Shown here one piece after another: positions 63,074-64,000 of a stretch of DNA of 64,000 bases. Each line of letters starts with the position of its first letter. The stretch's first letter is position 1. Source of the DNA: Devosia sp. (GTDB taxonomy: Bacteria; Pseudomonadota; Alphaproteobacteria; Rhizobiales; Devosiaceae); assembly GCF_017307495.1 (NCBI RefSeq), contig NZ_JAFKHE010000015.1, positions 1-64,000 on the forward strand. Reading direction: 5' to 3'. The position numbers and the translations under genes were made by a program. Under the pieces are notes generated by a model. It saw only the letters and a list, made by a program, of their open reading frames with translations, had not been told where the DNA came from and searched no databases.

Positions 63074-63901
63074 CTAGAGGTCGTGCTTCCAGCCGAGCAT
63101 GCGCTCGGCCTTGGAGGAGTTGAAGAAGGCCTTGCGGCCGCTCAGGTCGCCCTTGATCGGAATGCCCGGGAAGTACCTTGCAGCCGCCTCGAGGCTGGGG
63201 ATGTCGATGGTGGTGTCGGGCGCCACGATGTAGAAGGCCTCGTGGCCCTTGAACCTGCCCTCGAGGCTGAGGAGGCAGGCGCGCGCCGCCGCGTCGAAGC
63301 GGGTATAGGCGAAGAGGTGCTTCTTGGGCTCGGGCGCGTCCGGGGTGAAGTTGCGCGCCGCAAGCTCGCGCTCGGGCACGACCCAGTGGAAGCGCATCGA
63401 GGCGATGGAGATGTCGTCCCAGCGGCGGGCGAAGGCGTCGGCCTGGGCCTCGCAGATCCACTTTGAGAGACTGTAGGGCTCCTCGGAGTAGTTGGCATGC
63501 TCCTCGTCGATCGGCAGGTAGTCGTAGTGCGGGTCGCGGCTGTAGGAATGGCCGATGGCGTTGACGCTCGAGGCCTGGCAGATGCGCATGATGCCGTTGT
63601 CGACGGCGGCCTGGAGCGCGTTGTAGCTGCCCACGACGTTGTTGTTGTGGACGACGTGATCCGGATGCCGGCCGGGCGAAGGGATGGCCGCCATGTGAAT
63701 GACGGCGTCGCAGCCGGCGAAGGCGGCGACGAGCTTGTCGAATTCATCCATGTCGGCCTGGATGAAATGCAGGTCCCTGGTCTCCTCGGTCTCGGGCGCG
63801 GCGACGCGGTCGATGCAGACGAGATCGTGGCCCTGCTTGCGGGCTTCCTTGATGATGGCGCGGCCGATGCCGCCGGATGAACCGGTGAGTGCGATCTTCA
63901 T
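63074..63901 (-). CDS. NAD-dependent epimerase/dehydrogenase (uronate dehydrogenase-like SDR)
   Basis: The 275-residue extended SDR has the nucleotide motif GSSGGIG (about 7-13), Asp in VCIDRV for NAD binding, VIHMAAIPSP and the catalytic ASSVNAIG with YSLSK. Its size and motifs fit uronate dehydrogenases, which oxidise glucuronate or galacturonate to the aldaric lactone, but related epimerases cannot be excluded. Only 9 bases separate it from the end of the upstream partial gene, so both are in one operon. Confidence 0.82.
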   Translation of the reverse strand: MKIALTGSSGGIGRAIIKEARKQGHDLVCIDRVAAPETEETRDLHFIQADMDEFDKLVAAFAGCDAVIHMAAIPSPGRHPDHVVHNNNVVGSYNALQAAVDNGIMRICQASSVNAIGHSYSRDPHYDYLPIDEEHANYSEEPYSLSKWICEAQADAFARRWDDISIASMRFHWVVPERELAARNFTPDAPEPKKHLFAYTRFDAAARACLLSLEGRFKGHEAFYIVAPDTTIDIPSLEAAARYFPGIPIKGDLSGRKAFFNSSKAERMLGWKHDL

Positions 63902-63910
63902 GACGATGTC

Positions 63911-64000
63911 TCAGTTCGAATAGACGGCTTCGTGGAGGCCGCGGATGTAGCCGATGGCGTAGAGGCGGCCGAAGGCGGAGTAGCCGGCGTTCTCGTTGCT
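63911..64000 (-). CDS. C-terminal end of a gene cut by the window edge (possibly mannonate dehydratase)
   Basis: The last 29 codons read SNENAGYSAFGRLYAIGYIR then GLHEAVYSN and a stop codon. The spacing GY-x-x-F-x-R-x-x-A-x-x-Y-I-x-G-L-x-E-A recalls the C-terminus of UxuA mannonate dehydratases. The neighbouring uronate-dehydrogenase-like gene fits uronate catabolism. With only 29 residues the name is tentative. Confidence 0.5.
   Translation of the reverse strand, partial: SNENAGYSAFGRLYAIGYIRGLHEAVYSN

Overview
The window is GC-rich chromosomal DNA of an alphaproteobacterium, most probably Hyphomicrobiales (Rhizobiales) and perhaps Devosia-like. The evidence is gene content, not a database match. 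It holds the CtrA cell-cycle circuit (ctrA, chpT, sciP), a Caulobacter/Rhizobiales-type flagellar cluster with FlbD, an EipA (DUF1134) envelope protein, and many short palindromic repeats between genes. The genus is inference. No tRNA, rRNA, CRISPR array, insertion sequence or prophage was seen.

Positions 1-15,970 are housekeeping and regulation. The order is rpoH, an RluD-type pseudouridine synthase head-to-head with a small membrane protein, a coiled-coil membrane protein, EipA, a YHS protein, chpT, a LuxR-type regulator, a CheY-like receiver, a LysR/cupin pair, ctrA, fliI-fliJ, a PRC-barrel protein, a GNAT and a zinc peptidase. Positions 16,080-17,323 hold a polytopic membrane protein and a small partner.

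Positions 17,410-29,571 are mainly flagellar. On the minus strand, fliF-fliG-fliH-fliN-flbD-flhA form one block and fliK-flgD another. A GST gene, sciP and a pyridoxamine-oxidase-like gene lie between them. CtrA-like TTAA-N7-TTAA boxes lie before fliF, fliI and sciP. A sigma-54 promoter lies before fliK, where FlbD would be expected to act. Together these suggest a hierarchy of CtrA/SciP, then fliF-flbD, then sigma-54/FlbD late genes.

Positions 29,795-40,467 hold mnmA, an ECF-type sigma factor translationally coupled to a membrane-anchored von Willebrand A protein, a PIG-V-like glycosyltransferase, a ring-cleaving dioxygenase-like protein, and efp next to its lysylation genes epmA and epmB.

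Positions 40,674-52,647 are carbohydrate uptake and use. The first locus has a SIS protein and a GntR/UTRA regulator divergent from a sugar ABC transporter (binding protein and two permeases, no ATPase). It ends with a GH84 glycosidase very like the eukaryotic O-GlcNAcase catalytic domain and an overlapping GNAT gene resembling the C-terminal domain of that same human enzyme. The second locus is a ROK regulator, ABC ATPase, sugar-binding protein, permease and SDR.

Positions 53,104-60,833 encode an alpha-2-macroglobulin-like protein with an intact thioester motif, coupled to penicillin-binding protein 1C. A palindromic repeat is translated inside the PBP1C N-terminus. The window ends with a PQQ sugar dehydrogenase-cytochrome c fusion, a uronate-dehydrogenase-like SDR, and the last 29 codons of a gene that may be mannonate dehydratase.
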